Below, piece by piece: positions 25,774-36,500 of a DNA stretch of 64,000 nucleotides. Position 1 is the stretch's first letter; each line of letters starts with the position of its first letter. Below the pieces are notes generated by a model. That model worked only from the letters and a program-made list of their open reading frames with translations. It was not told the DNA's origin and did no database searches. A program made the translations under genes and the position numbers. The DNA comes from Filimonas lacunae (GTDB taxonomy: Bacteria; Bacteroidota; Bacteroidia; Chitinophagales; Chitinophagaceae), in the NCBI RefSeq assembly GCF_002355595.1, contig NZ_AP017422.1, positions 5,026,823 to 5,090,822 on the forward strand, given 5' to 3'.

Positions 25774-27291
25774 ATGAGCGCACAAAAGCCGTTTTACGTA
25801 GAATCTGAATTAGGTACCCTTCGCAAACTATTAATACATAGCCCTGACGGGGGCATTGGTAAAATTATTCCCAGCACTTTCCAGGACAACCTGTACGATG
25901 ATATTGTGCATTTGAAAAAAATGCAGAAAGAGTATAACCACTATGTAAAGCTGTTGTTATACTTCCTTGATCCGGAAAAAGTAGCGTATGTAAACAGCTG
26001 CCAGCAATCGGCCAGTGAAGAGGTGCAGGCCAATTGTTTTATACCCGGTAAGAAAGAATACTTTAACTCCGATAAGGTACTGGAAGCCCAGAACCTGTTG
26101 GAAGCCATTATGCAGGACGAAAAGGTGAAAATACGCCTGATTGCCGCCATCTGTTCCTACGAAGAATCCAGCTACAGCATACAGCAAAAACTGGAAGCCA
26201 TTCAAAACAACGCTTTACTGGCTAAAATAATGATCACAGGCATATTGCCTGCTGCTGAAACCGGTAGTGGTGAAGATCATTACATCTTCCCTCCTATCCC
26301 CAATTTCATTTTTACGCGCGACATTGGCATCATGCTTAAAGACCATATACTGTTAAGCCGTATGGCCACCACTGCCCGTAAAAGAGAATCACTGATCACC
26401 AAATTCCTGGCGCTGTATTACTTCTTTAAAGACACCCCCGAAAAGGTGATCGAGATTATTGAGGAAAGCGATTTCTTTTTATATGAAGAGCAGGAACGCC
26501 GCCAACGCATTATCACTATAGAAGGCGGTGATATTATGATGATACATTCCGGTCACCTGGTGGTAGGTTGCAGCGAACGCACCTCTTCCAATGCAGTGAA
26601 CGAAATCATACATACCCTGTTTAGCCGCGAAGAACTGGGCATTGAAAAGATATCGGTAGTAAAAATCCCCCGTAAACGTGCCCAGATGCATATTGACACC
26701 ATCTTCACACAAGTAAAAAAGAATGTGTGGGTGCTATATGGCCGCTATTCAGAAAAGATTATGGAAGCCGAGAACAACAGTAAAAAGTCTTACTTAAACA
26801 TTCTCGCCCATAGTTCAGATCAACAGAAAGAAGAACAACCGGAGATTATCCAGTTTTATAAAAAAGCAGCAGAACCTTATCAACGCAATAAAGACTATAG
26901 CTGCCCCAACAATCCGGCCGGCATAGAATCGTTGCTGGTACAGATAAGTGTAAACGACTTTGGCTGTAAAGAAGAAGACGTAACCATCATTTACAGTGGT
27001 GGTAATGATTTCCCACACGATGACCGTGAACAATGGACCGACTCCTGTAACGTAGTGGCATTAAAAGAAGGCGTGGTAATAGGTTACGACCGTAACGATA
27101 AAACCTCTGAGGCTTTTCGCCAGGCAGGCTTCCAGGTAATTACCACCCAACAGGCCTTTACCTTGTTTGAAAGCGGTGTAGCTCCTCAAAGCCTGGAAAA
27201 CACGCTGATACTATTGCCTTCTGCTGAGTTATCACGTGCCCGCGGCGGATCGCATTGTATGAGCATGCCTTTATTAAGAGATCGTTTCTAA
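25774..27291 (+). CDS. Arginine-deiminase-like enzyme
   Basis: A 505-residue member of the guanidine-modifying (amidinotransferase) superfamily, closest to arginine deiminase, which hydrolyses arginine to citrulline and ammonia. Superfamily landmarks are FIFTRDIG (substrate-binding Asp), EGGDIMMIHSGHLVVGCSERT (guanidinium-binding segment), AQMHIDTIF (catalytic His) and GGSHCMSMPLLRD near the C terminus (nucleophilic Cys, as in RCMSMPL of ArcA). It is about 90 residues longer than typical ArcA, with extra helical material around 55-150. It lies 17 bases before the ctlX-type gene. Deiminase activity is likely but not certain for this divergent group. Confidence 0.8.
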   Translation: MSAQKPFYVESELGTLRKLLIHSPDGGIGKIIPSTFQDNLYDDIVHLKKMQKEYNHYVKLLLYFLDPEKVAYVNSCQQSASEEVQANCFIPGKKEYFNSDKVLEAQNLLEAIMQDEKVKIRLIAAICSYEESSYSIQQKLEAIQNNALLAKIMITGILPAAETGSGEDHYIFPPIPNFIFTRDIGIMLKDHILLSRMATTARKRESLITKFLALYYFFKDTPEKVIEIIEESDFFLYEEQERRQRIITIEGGDIMMIHSGHLVVGCSERTSSNAVNEIIHTLFSREELGIEKISVVKIPRKRAQMHIDTIFTQVKKNVWVLYGRYSEKIMEAENNSKKSYLNILAHSSDQQKEEQPEIIQFYKKAAEPYQRNKDYSCPNNPAGIESLLVQISVNDFGCKEEDVTIIYSGGNDFPHDDREQWTDSCNVVALKEGVVIGYDRNDKTSEAFRQAGFQVITTQQAFTLFESGVAPQSLENTLILLPSAELSRARGGSHCMSMPLLRDRF

Positions 27292-27308
27292 ATCTAAACA
27301 TTACCATT

Positions 27309-28208
27309 GTGCAAACTACCAATCACCTTTTAATGATACGTCCTGTTCAGTTTACTTACAACGAACAGACAGCTGTAAACAATGCCTTTCAACAAACCGG
27401 GAAACAAGAAAATGCCCAGGAAAAAGCATTGGAAGAATTTGACCGCTTTGCCGCAGTGTTACAAAAGAATGGCATCAAGGTTACCGTTATTAACGATACC
27501 CCACAGCCACACACACCTGATTCTATCTTTCCCAATAACTGGATATCCTTTCACGAAGGCCGCATTTGTCTGTATCCCATGTATGCGCCCAACAGAAGAC
27601 AGGAACGTAAACCGGCGGTAATTGCCCAAATGCAAGAAGCCTGCGGCCCCCTTCCTATACTGGACTTTTCTTACTACGAGTTACAGAATGTTTTTCTCGA
27701 AGGCACTGGCAGCATGGTATTAGACCGTGTAAACAGAAAAGCTTACGCCTGCCTGTCGCCCCGCACCAACGAAAGACTGTTCCGTACTTATTGCGAGCAG
27801 ATGAATTACACGCCTGTAGTGTTTCATGCCACAGACGCCAATGGTCAGCAGATTTATCATACCAATGTAGTAATGTGTATTGGCAGTTTATTTGCAGTTA
27901 TATGCCTGGATGCCATCCCAGATGAAGGGGAAAGGCAGTATGTTGTGGAGCAGTTAAAAAGCAACCATAAAGAGATTATCGACATCAGCCTTGACCAGAT
28001 GAATCACTTTGCCGGAAATATGCTGCAAGTACACAGCAGAGCACTGGAAACATGCCTGATTATGAGTACACAGGCCTATCAGTCGCTCACCGAAGAGCAA
28101 ATAAAACAACTTGGGGTTTATAATAACATTATACATTCTCCGCTGGATACTATTGAAACCAATGGTGGAGGTAGTGCGCGTTGTATGCTTGCCGAGGTGT
28201 TTGATTAA
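27309..28208 (+). CDS. ctlX: Citrulline hydrolase of the CtlX type (amidinotransferase superfamily)
   Basis: A 299-residue enzyme resembling citrulline-utilisation hydrolase CtlX, which would cleave citrulline to ornithine, ammonia and CO2. Landmarks are LMIRPVQFTYNEQTAVNN at the N terminus, IFPNNWISFHEG, LEGTGSMVLDR, HTNVVMCIG (catalytic His) and NGGGSARCMLAEVF (nucleophilic Cys). The start is GTG at 27309, which gives VQTTNHLLMIRP, the usual N terminus of the family; ATG at 27333 is the alternative. It is 17 bases from the deiminase-like gene, so arginine to ornithine in two steps is a reasonable operon function. The specific substrate is inferred. Confidence 0.82.
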   Translation: MQTTNHLLMIRPVQFTYNEQTAVNNAFQQTGKQENAQEKALEEFDRFAAVLQKNGIKVTVINDTPQPHTPDSIFPNNWISFHEGRICLYPMYAPNRRQERKPAVIAQMQEACGPLPILDFSYYELQNVFLEGTGSMVLDRVNRKAYACLSPRTNERLFRTYCEQMNYTPVVFHATDANGQQIYHTNVVMCIGSLFAVICLDAIPDEGERQYVVEQLKSNHKEIIDISLDQMNHFAGNMLQVHSRALETCLIMSTQAYQSLTEEQIKQLGVYNNIIHSPLDTIETNGGGSARCMLAEVFD

Positions 28209-28218
28209 TACTTTACCA

Positions 28219-28249
28219 GCTATTCAGGACGCACTACGTCCTGAATAGC
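28219..28249. repeat. 13-bp inverted repeat between convergent genes
   Basis: GCTATTCAGGACG and its exact complement flank the loop CACTA, between the convergent ctlX-type and reductase genes. Neither side has a T run, so this is a terminator-like hairpin without the classical tail. Confidence 0.5.
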
Positions 28250-28286
28250 TACTACAAAAAAATTCCAATTAGTTTATTCCTGCTTA

Positions 28287-29180
28287 TTATCTTTTACCAA
28301 AGGTCGCCTGCAGACCCTCATTAAAACTCACCGGCACATACCCCAACTCTGTCTCCGCCTTCCCAATTTGCAACCCGGCCTTCTTTGCTCTCTTCACCGG
28401 CTCATTGAATGTATCTGCTGTTACGCTGGTAATAAGGGAAGCATCCAACGCTAAACGTTCAGCCAGCTGAATAGCCATTTGATAAGGCGATAACACCTCC
28501 TTACCTGCCAGGTGATAAATACCATTATTCTGTTTGTGAATAATGGCTTCCAGCCCTTTGCATATATCTCCTATAAAAGTGGGTGTTCGTAACTGATCGT
28601 TGACCACTTTAATGGGCTTGCCCTGTTCCAGGCTTTGCTGCACCCATTGTAGAAAGCCACCTTTTAATCCCTCCCATACAGGGCCATAAATGAATACAGG
28701 GCGCATAATGGTATAAAGCGGCATGTGTGCAGCCACCAGTTGCTCTGATTGCAATTTGCTTTCACCATAAAAGTTAAGCGGGGCCGGCGCCACTGTTTCA
28801 TCATGCGGGCCATTATCTCCTAATACAAAATCAGTGGATATATATACAAAATGCACCTGCCGATGGGTGTTGTTAGCTGCATCTATTAAATAGCGGGTAA
28901 CCTCTACATTGTGCAGCAAACAGGTTTCACGTTGATTGTTACATTCATCGGGCTTGCTCATAGCGGCGGCATGCACTATCACATCGGGTTGTACCTGGCT
29001 TACTAAATCAGCCACTTCTTCCCTGCTGGTAAGATCTGCCGGGTAATAGATCTGTGAAAAGGCAAACGGTAAGCGGCTGTCGCCACGACCGGTGGCAGCT
29101 ACCGAAAAACCTGCTTTATCCAGGTGCAGGCAAAGATGTTGTCCTAAAAATCCGTTAGCTCCGGTAACCAGTACTTTCAT
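28287..29180 (-). CDS. NAD(P)-dependent sugar-nucleotide reductase, RmlD-like SDR
   Basis: A 297-residue extended short-chain dehydrogenase related to dTDP-4-dehydrorhamnose reductase. The N-terminal Rossmann motif is TGANGFLGQHL. HAAAMSKPDEC and STDFVLG are RmlD-type segments, and the catalytic Tyr-Lys pair is in NFYGESKLQSE. TPTFIGDICKGLEAII is typical of RmlD substrate-binding domains. No rhamnose genes (rmlA, B, C) are nearby, so the true substrate is open. The gene ends close to the inverted repeat and starts about 20 bases after the ABC binding-protein gene. Confidence 0.85.
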   Translation of the reverse strand: MKVLVTGANGFLGQHLCLHLDKAGFSVAATGRGDSRLPFAFSQIYYPADLTSREEVADLVSQVQPDVIVHAAAMSKPDECNNQRETCLLHNVEVTRYLIDAANNTHRQVHFVYISTDFVLGDNGPHDETVAPAPLNFYGESKLQSEQLVAAHMPLYTIMRPVFIYGPVWEGLKGGFLQWVQQSLEQGKPIKVVNDQLRTPTFIGDICKGLEAIIHKQNNGIYHLAGKEVLSPYQMAIQLAERLALDASLITSVTADTFNEPVKRAKKAGLQIGKAETELGYVPVSFNEGLQATFGKR

Positions 29181-29201
29181 ATATGCAAATTAGTATACAA
29201 A

Positions 29202-30815
29202 TTATTGAATGGTAACATTCCTCAGTTCCAGCAAATTCAAGGCATTGGCCTGCATGTGATGCACCGAAGGATTTACCAGGTGAATTACCATATCATAAAA
29301 CAAAGGCACCACAGGTGCATCGTCAATCACCAGCTGATCCATTTTACGGTAAAGATCATAGCGGAGCGAGTCGTTGGTTTGTTCCAATGCCTGCTCGTAC
29401 AACCTGTCAAACTGCGGGTTGTTATACCTGGTGTAATTGGGTGGGGCCGGGTTTTTACTGTAAAACATGGCCATATAGTTTTCGGCATCAGGGTAGTCCC
29501 CTATCCAGCTGGCCCGGAAAAAGAAAGCGTTGGAATGCGCGGTCAGCTCCAGCAGCAAACTTTTCTGCACCACTTCCACCTGCACTTTTATACCTACCTC
29601 TTCCAGTTCACGCGCAACAAAGCTGGCCATATCGGCATAAACAGGTATCGTCAGCAGTTTCACCATAGGCCATTGGGCAGCATATCTCAAACCTGCCTGC
29701 TCAATCAGTTCCCGTGCTTTGGCCGGGTTATAAGGATATCCCTTCACCAGTTGCTCGTTACGTGAGGGTAAACCACCTGGCACAATACCTGCTTCAGCAG
29801 GTATGCCAATAGAGTTACGCAGGTACATCACCAGTTTACGCCGGTCTATAGCGTAGTTAATTGCCTGACGTACAGCCTTGCTGCGTAAAGGCGATTTTTG
29901 CAGTAAAGTATTTTTTTCGTCTGTAAGAATGCCGAAGTACTCCGTATTCAGATAGGCGTGCTTGTGTAATATAATCTTGTGTTGCCATTGCTCACGCAAT
30001 GCACCTTTCTTCGTCAATACCTCATCTTTAAAAGAAGCATCTATATCATTAATAAAGCTAAGCCTGCCTTGCCTGAATTGTAAAAACTCCGTAGCCTTGT
30101 TATCGTAGAAGCTGATATGCACCGCATCCAGATAAGGCAATGCTTTACCACTGCTATCCTTTTCCCAATAACGCGGGTTCTTTTCCAGCACCAGCGACTG
30201 CCCTTCTACCCAAAACTTGTATTGAAAGGGCCCTGTGCCACAGGGATGCCTGCGAAATTCTTTACCATAGTACTCCACCACTTCGTGTGGCACAATACTG
30301 CAATACTGCATGCTTAATATGCCCAGTATGGGATGAAAAGGCCTTAGCAACATCAGTTGAAAAGTAGTATCGTCTATGGCCTTAAATCCATCCGGGGCAA
30401 CACGGTTATTGAATATCCATGCACCACTGCTGGCGGTGGTTTTATCCACAATTCTTTGCAAACTGTAGGCAATATCATGCGCTGTCATCCGGCGCCCCTT
30501 TCCTCCTGGGAAAGCGACACTGTTATGAAAGCAGATATCCGGGCGGATATGGAAGGTATAAGTACGCCGGTCTGCACTAATATCCCAGCGGGTAGCCAGC
30601 GAGGGGGCTATGTTCAAACCGGAATCTATTTCCACCAGGGTATTATACAGCTGATGCGTAGCCCACATAATACTCTGATTTTTGGCAAAGGCGGGGTCCA
30701 GTGTTGCAATGCCCGTGGCTTCATTGTAGTAAAACACCTGCTTATCAGAAGTGGAGGCGTTTTGGCAGGCTGATAACCACAGGCTTGCCAGCACAATGCA
30801 GCTCCACAGCCTCAT
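29202..30815 (-). CDS. ABC transporter substrate-binding lipoprotein, family 5 (peptide type)
   Basis: Solute-binding protein of the DppA/OppA class, about 537 residues. The lipoprotein signal is MRLWSCIVLASLWLSAC with lipobox LSAC, which decides the start at 30815; the frame stays open to 30968 without giving a signal peptide. The family signature lies around MTAHDIAYSLQRIVD, with YLNTEYFGI and RQAINYAIDRRKLV further on. It probably binds peptides. No permease or ATPase gene is adjacent. A DppB-like permease occurs 16 kb away, but a functional link is only conjecture. Confidence 0.88.
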   Translation of the reverse strand: MRLWSCIVLASLWLSACQNASTSDKQVFYYNEATGIATLDPAFAKNQSIMWATHQLYNTLVEIDSGLNIAPSLATRWDISADRRTYTFHIRPDICFHNSVAFPGGKGRRMTAHDIAYSLQRIVDKTTASSGAWIFNNRVAPDGFKAIDDTTFQLMLLRPFHPILGILSMQYCSIVPHEVVEYYGKEFRRHPCGTGPFQYKFWVEGQSLVLEKNPRYWEKDSSGKALPYLDAVHISFYDNKATEFLQFRQGRLSFINDIDASFKDEVLTKKGALREQWQHKIILHKHAYLNTEYFGILTDEKNTLLQKSPLRSKAVRQAINYAIDRRKLVMYLRNSIGIPAEAGIVPGGLPSRNEQLVKGYPYNPAKARELIEQAGLRYAAQWPMVKLLTIPVYADMASFVARELEEVGIKVQVEVVQKSLLLELTAHSNAFFFRASWIGDYPDAENYMAMFYSKNPAPPNYTRYNNPQFDRLYEQALEQTNDSLRYDLYRKMDQLVIDDAPVVPLFYDMVIHLVNPSVHHMQANALNLLELRNVTIQ

Positions 30816-30913
30816 CAGCCGCTTATCGGTGTTTACAGCCGTTGTGCCTGAGCAATAGCTGATTATGTCCTTTGCCACTGTTTTCATTAGGTGTAATATC
30901 CTATTTTTAAAGT

Positions 30914-32575
30914 ATGAAGCAAGCATTTTTTGTATTGTTTTTGGCGATGTCTGGCTTTTCACAGGCACAGCTCATGACCAATAAACCAGTAGCTACGCAT
31001 GCAGATTCTTTACGCGGCAGTATGAACCCCGAAAGAAGCTGGTGGGATGTATTACGTTATGACATCACCGTAATACCCGATATAGCCACCAAAACCATCA
31101 GCGGTAGCAATGTGATCCGTTACAAGGTAACTACCGACAGCTATCCGGCTTTTATGCAAATTGATTTGCAGGAGCCTATGGATATTGACAGCGTGCTGTT
31201 CGATGCCCACCGTGCTTTACGCTTTACCCGCGAAGGCAATGCCTGGCACGTGCAGGTACCTAAGCAAAAAAAAGATAGTGAGGGCAACATCACCGTTTAC
31301 TTTCATGGCCAGCCGCGTGAAGCCATCAGGCCACCCTGGGATGGCGGCTGGATATGGACGAAGGATGAACAAAACCGTGCCTGGGTAAGTGCAGCCTGCC
31401 AGGGTCTGGGAGCCAGCGTATGGTATCCCTGTAAAGACCACCAGAGCGATGAACCTGATAACGGCGCCTCTCTTTCCATTACGGTACCCGACACAATGGT
31501 AGCAGTAGCCAATGGCCGGTTACAGTCCAAAACACAGCAGAATGGCTACACCCAATGGAAATGGCAGGTGATAAACCCTATCAACAACTACAACCTCATT
31601 CCTTACATAGGTAAATATGAAAATTACACCGACACCATGCAAGGTGGAAAAGGTGTACTTGACATCAGTTACTGGGCGCTGGACTACGATATTCCCAAAG
31701 CCAAACAGCAGTTTACACAGGTAAAACAGATGCTGCGTGCTTTTGAGTATTGGTTTGGTCCCTATCCTTTTTACGAAGATGGCTATAAAATAATAGAAGC
31801 ACCACACTTAGGCATGGAGCATCAAACAGCTGTGGCTTATGGCAACCATTTTAAAAACGGCTACCTGGGCAGAGATTTAAGTGGCACCGGCTGGGGTATG
31901 AAATGGGATTTCATTATTGTACATGAAAGCGGGCATGAATGGTTTGCCAATAACATCACCTCCCGCGACATTGCGGATATGTGGATTCATGAAAGCTTTA
32001 CCAATTACAGCGAAACCCTGTTCACCGAATATTTTTATGGCAAAGAAGCGGGCAGTGATTACTGCTATGGCACCCGTGCTAAAATACTGAACGATAAACC
32101 TATCATCGGCCCTTATGGCGTAAACCAGGAAGGCAGTGGCGATATGTATTACAAAGGTGGCAATATGCTACATACTATTCGCCATATTATCAATAACGAC
32201 AGCCTGTTTCGTCAAATACTGATAGGGTTAAACACTACCTACTATCATCAAACTGTAACCACCCAGCAAATAGAATATTATATCAGCAAACACGCTGGTA
32301 TTAACCTGGGCAAAGTGTTCGATCAGTACCTGCGTACCATTCAAATACCAGAGCTGCAATACAGCGTAAGAGGTAACCAGTTTTATTTCCGCTGGAACAA
32401 CTGTATCAAAGGTTTTGACATGCCTTTGCCTTTAACCAAAGGTGGTAAAATAATTACCCTGCGTCCCGGCATCAGCTGGCAGCATGTTACAGTCAATAAA
32501 AATGATAAGGAACTGTTTGATCCGGCCTTTATCAACCGGCAGTTTTATATAACACTGAAGAAAACGAATATGTAG
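30914..32575 (+). CDS. M1-family zinc metallopeptidase, secreted
   Basis: A 553-residue gluzincin aminopeptidase. A signal peptide (MKQAFFVLFLAMSGFSQAQ) leads to an N-terminal beta domain (about 40-240). The substrate motif appears as GMEHQTAVAYG, replacing GAMEN. The zinc site is complete: HESGH with His337, Glu338 and His341, and Glu360 in WIHES (HExxH-18-E). It lacks the long C-terminal helical domain of PepN, consistent with a short LTA4-hydrolase-like member. The upstream TATTTTTA (one mismatch to the -7 consensus) ends four bases before the ATG. It is likely to degrade peptides outside the cytoplasm. Confidence 0.92.
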   Translation: MKQAFFVLFLAMSGFSQAQLMTNKPVATHADSLRGSMNPERSWWDVLRYDITVIPDIATKTISGSNVIRYKVTTDSYPAFMQIDLQEPMDIDSVLFDAHRALRFTREGNAWHVQVPKQKKDSEGNITVYFHGQPREAIRPPWDGGWIWTKDEQNRAWVSAACQGLGASVWYPCKDHQSDEPDNGASLSITVPDTMVAVANGRLQSKTQQNGYTQWKWQVINPINNYNLIPYIGKYENYTDTMQGGKGVLDISYWALDYDIPKAKQQFTQVKQMLRAFEYWFGPYPFYEDGYKIIEAPHLGMEHQTAVAYGNHFKNGYLGRDLSGTGWGMKWDFIIVHESGHEWFANNITSRDIADMWIHESFTNYSETLFTEYFYGKEAGSDYCYGTRAKILNDKPIIGPYGVNQEGSGDMYYKGGNMLHTIRHIINNDSLFRQILIGLNTTYYHQTVTTQQIEYYISKHAGINLGKVFDQYLRTIQIPELQYSVRGNQFYFRWNNCIKGFDMPLPLTKGGKIITLRPGISWQHVTVNKNDKELFDPAFINRQFYITLKKTNM

Positions 32576-32599
32576 CAGAATAAGGCTATCAGATTGCGG

Positions 32600-32652
32600 T
32601 TCCTTCTTATACCGGTTCCCCTGGCAGGGTCTGTATAAGAAGGAATTTTTAT
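32600..32652 (+). terminator. Terminator of the M1 peptidase gene
   Basis: A 12-bp stem TTCCTTCTTATA/TATAAGAAGGAA encloses a smaller CCCT/AGGG hairpin and is followed by five Ts. It reaches the 3' end of the convergent NlpC gene. Confidence 0.8.
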
Positions 32653-33371
32653 TTGCGGGTAACCCGGCCACCGCCCCGGTATTTGGGCTGCCAGTATTTA
32701 TCGTTTAAATCGCTTACCATAACACCGTTGCTGGTAGAAGCGTGTACAAACTTATTGTTGAACAAATAAATGCCTACATGCGATATGCTACGGCCTGAGG
32801 TATGAAAAAACACATAATCGCCTTCCCGTAAATCTTCCATATCCACGCGGGCGCTTTTATCATATTGCTCCTGCGCAGTGCGTGGTACCGACACACCATA
32901 CACATCCCGCATTACCGCCAGCGTAAAGCCGGAACAGTCCACACAATTCTGCGTATTGCCCCCTAAACAATAGCGGGTTCCCCACCATTCGTCCAACGAA
33001 CGCAACAAGGCCATATTCGTGAGCTTTTCCACCGATGCGTCCAGTATAATGGCAAATTTCAGCTGCAGCCATTGCGCCTCTTCTATGTTCATGCCTGATG
33101 CAGGCACATCATCTTCGGGCTGATACAGCTTGCCTTTCTTGCCGGTAAGGCTGCTGCTGGTAGCATGTTTGGAGGTAACCACCGAACCCGGCGTTACTTC
33201 AATGCCATCAATAAACTTGCCACTGCCCGAGCGTGTGCGGGTGCTGCTTTTACTGCTTTTGGCGGTGGAATTGTCCTTGGCTCCTATATTTTTAATGCTT
33301 TTGCAACTGGCAACGGCAATTACCATGGAGCAAGCATATATTACATTTCTACATCTATATAATAGTAACAT
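32649..33371 (-). CDS. NlpC/P60 peptidoglycan endopeptidase lipoprotein
   Basis: A 240-residue lipoprotein (lipobox VASC) with a Ser/Thr/Lys-rich linker (about 25-90) and a C-terminal NlpC/P60 cysteine peptidase domain that cleaves peptide stems of murein. The catalytic Cys is in NCVDCSGFTLAVM, the His in ISHVGIYL and the third polar residue (His) in KFVHASTS. It converges on the M1 peptidase gene and diverges from dnaE. Probably a cell-wall remodelling enzyme. Confidence 0.9.
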   Translation of the reverse strand: MLLLYRCRNVIYACSMVIAVASCKSIKNIGAKDNSTAKSSKSSTRTRSGSGKFIDGIEVTPGSVVTSKHATSSSLTGKKGKLYQPEDDVPASGMNIEEAQWLQLKFAIILDASVEKLTNMALLRSLDEWWGTRYCLGGNTQNCVDCSGFTLAVMRDVYGVSVPRTAQEQYDKSARVDMEDLREGDYVFFHTSGRSISHVGIYLFNNKFVHASTSNGVMVSDLNDKYWQPKYRGGGRVTRK

Positions 33372-33528
33372 CGCTGCAATATAGCCCCCTGTTGCCTATA
33401 GCTGACATTTCCATGCTATTTTTTTGCACTTTGTTAAGATTCTTGTAAAGCAAACCGGTGGAAAACACCCTTCCAATGTGGATTTCTTAGACTTCATAAA
33501 AACCTTTTTTTAGCCGAAATTTGCAGCT

Positions 33529-36500
33529 ATGTGCCAATTCTCTCATTTACACGTCCATACCCAATACTCATTGCTCGATGGTGCAGCAAGTATTGAAAGC
33601 TTATATAAAAAAGCGGCAAAAGACAATATGCCGGCCCTGGCCATCACCGACCACGGTAATATGTTCGGGGTGTTTGACTTTGTGAACCAGGCCTGGAAAA
33701 ATACCCGTGTTATTGGTAAAGATGAAAAGGGGAAAGACATTACCGAACCGGTAGTAAAGCCTATTGTGGGTTGTGAGTTTTATGTAGTGGAAGACCGCTT
33801 TCGTAAAACGTTTTCCAAAGAGCAACGCGATAGCCGTTTGCACCAGGTGTTACTGGCCAAAAACAGAACCGGCTATCAAAACCTGGTAAAGCTTACTTCT
33901 ATGGGCTTTATTGAGGGTATGTATAGCAAGTACCCCCGTATTGATAAAAAACTGATTGTACAATACCATGAAGGGCTGATAGCCACAACCTGTTGCATTG
34001 GCGCTTCTGTGCCCCAGGCCATTTTAAATGACGGCGAAGAAGCGGCGGAAAAAGAATTCAAATGGTGGCTCGACCTGTTTGGCGAAGATTTCATTATTGA
34101 AATTCAACGCCACGAAATAAAAGAGCAGGAAATTATCAACCACACCCTGCTGAAATTTGCCAAGAAGTTTAATGTACCTGTTATTGCCACCAATGATAGT
34201 CACTATACCGATCAGGACGATTATAACGCCCATGATATCCTGTTATGTATCAACACCGGTGAAAAGAAAGCAACACCAGGCTTCGACGATTTTGTGAATG
34301 ATGATACACAGGTAAAGAACCGCCGTTTTAAATTCCCGAACGATCAGTTCTATTTTAAAACCACTGAAGAGATGAAAAAGCTGTTCAGTGATGTGCCGGA
34401 GAGTATTGACAACACCAACATGATCATAGACAAGGTAGAGGTACTGAACCTGAAGAAGGATATCCTGCTTCCTGCCTTCCCTTTGCCTAAAGAGTTTGTT
34501 ACCGGTGACGACAACAACATCAACCAGTGGAACTTCCTGCACTACCTTACTTACGAAGGCGCACGCCAGCGTTATGGCGAAATTGAAGAACATGTAAGGG
34601 AGCGACTGGACTTTGAACTGTTCACTATTAAAACAATGGGATTTGCCGGTTACTTCCTCATTGTATCCGACTTTATTAAAGCCGGTAAAGACCTCGGGGT
34701 ATTCATTGGCCCTGGTCGTGGTTCGGCTGCCGGTAGTGCGGTGGCTTACTGTATAGGTATCACTAACATTGACCCTATTAAGTACAACCTGCTGTTCGAA
34801 CGTTTTCTGAACCCCGATCGTAAGTCAATGCCCGATATTGATACGGACTTCGACGATGAAGGCCGTCAGAAGGTAATTAACTACGTAGTAGATAAATATG
34901 GCAAAAACCAGGTAGCGCAGATTATCACCTATGGTACCATGGCTGCCAAAATGAGTATAAAAGACGTGGCACGCGCCATGGACTTACCCCTGGCCGAAGC
35001 GAACGCACTGGCTAAAATGGTACCTGACAGGCCGGGGATTGAGCTGGGGCGGGTATTACAAGCCCCGCTTACTCCTAAAGACGGCCCAAAATCTCTGGAA
35101 GAAAAAGACGGTGTTGGCCCCGATGAACTGGAAGGAGTAAAACGCCTGCGGGAAATATACAACGGCAGCGACATGAGCGCCGAAGTACTGCAACAGGCCG
35201 AAAGGCTGGAAGGATCGGTAAGAAACACCGGTATTCACGCAGCAGGTATCATCATTGCCCCGCGCGACTTAACCGATCTGTTACCCGTATCTACGGCTAA
35301 AGACTCCGACTTGTGGGTTACCCAGTTTGAAGGTAGCATCATTGAAGATGCCGGGGTAATTAAGATGGACTTCCTGGGTTTGAAAACCCTTTCCATCATT
35401 AAGACTGCATTGGAGTTAATCAAACAGAACTACAACATTGATATCACTATTGATGATGTTCCGCTGGATGATGAACTCACATTTGAACTATACCAGAAAG
35501 GCGAAACCAACGCAACGTTCCAGTTTGAAAGTATGGGTATGCAAAAGTACCTGCGCGAATTAAAACCGGATAAGTTTGCGGATCTTATCGCCATGAACGC
35601 CTTGTACCGCCCTGGTCCTATTGCCTACATCCCTAACTTCATCGACCGTAAGCATGGACGTGAACCCATCACGTACGATCTGGCCGACATGGAAGGAGAT
35701 CTGGCAGATACCTACGGTATTACCGTATACCAGGAACAGGTGATGTTGCTGTCGCAGAAACTGGCGGGCTTCTCTAAAGGAGATGCGGACGTACTGCGTA
35801 AGGCGATGGGTAAAAAACAAAAGTCGGTACTGGATAAAATGAAAACCCAGTTTGTGAAGGGTGCCGTAGAAAAAGGGCACCCCGAAGAAGTACTGGATAA
35901 AGTATGGACGGACTGGGAAGCGTTTGCGCAATACGCGTTTAACAAATCGCACAGTACCTGTTACGCTTTTGTGGCTTACCAAACCGCTTACCTCAAAGCC
36001 CACTACCCCAGTGAATACATGGCCGCAGTACTCAACCACGCCGGTAGCATTGAAAAGATCACCTTCTTTATGGAAGAGTGTAAGCGTATGGGCATTACAG
36101 TACTAGGTCCTGACATCAACGAATCGCTCAAAGGCTTTGCCCCTAACAAAAAAGGAGAAATCCGTTTTGGTTTAGGCGGTTTAAAAGGTGTGGGTGAAGC
36201 GGCGATTGAAAACATTATTGAAGAAAGAAAGAACGGTGAATTCTCCGATATATTCAACTTTATCAAACGGGTTAACCAACGTACGGTAAACAAAAAGTCG
36301 TTGGAAAGTCTTGTGCACTCCGGCACATTCGATTGCTTTAAAGAAATGCACCGTGGTCAGTTTTTCCATATCCCTAAAGATGAAACGAAAAGCAACCTGG
36401 AACGCATTGTACTCTTTGGCAACCAGTACCAGGCCAACCTTAACCAAAGCAATAACAGCTTGTTTGGCGACGCAGTAATGCAGGAAATTCCACCACCAAA

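Noticed and set aside
29205-29765. 186-codon plus-strand frame inside the ABC binding-protein gene
   Set aside because: His- and Gln-rich shadow on the opposite strand of a clear lipoprotein gene.
35560-36039. 159-codon minus-strand frame inside dnaE
   Set aside because: Shadow of a certain polymerase gene; no family resemblance.
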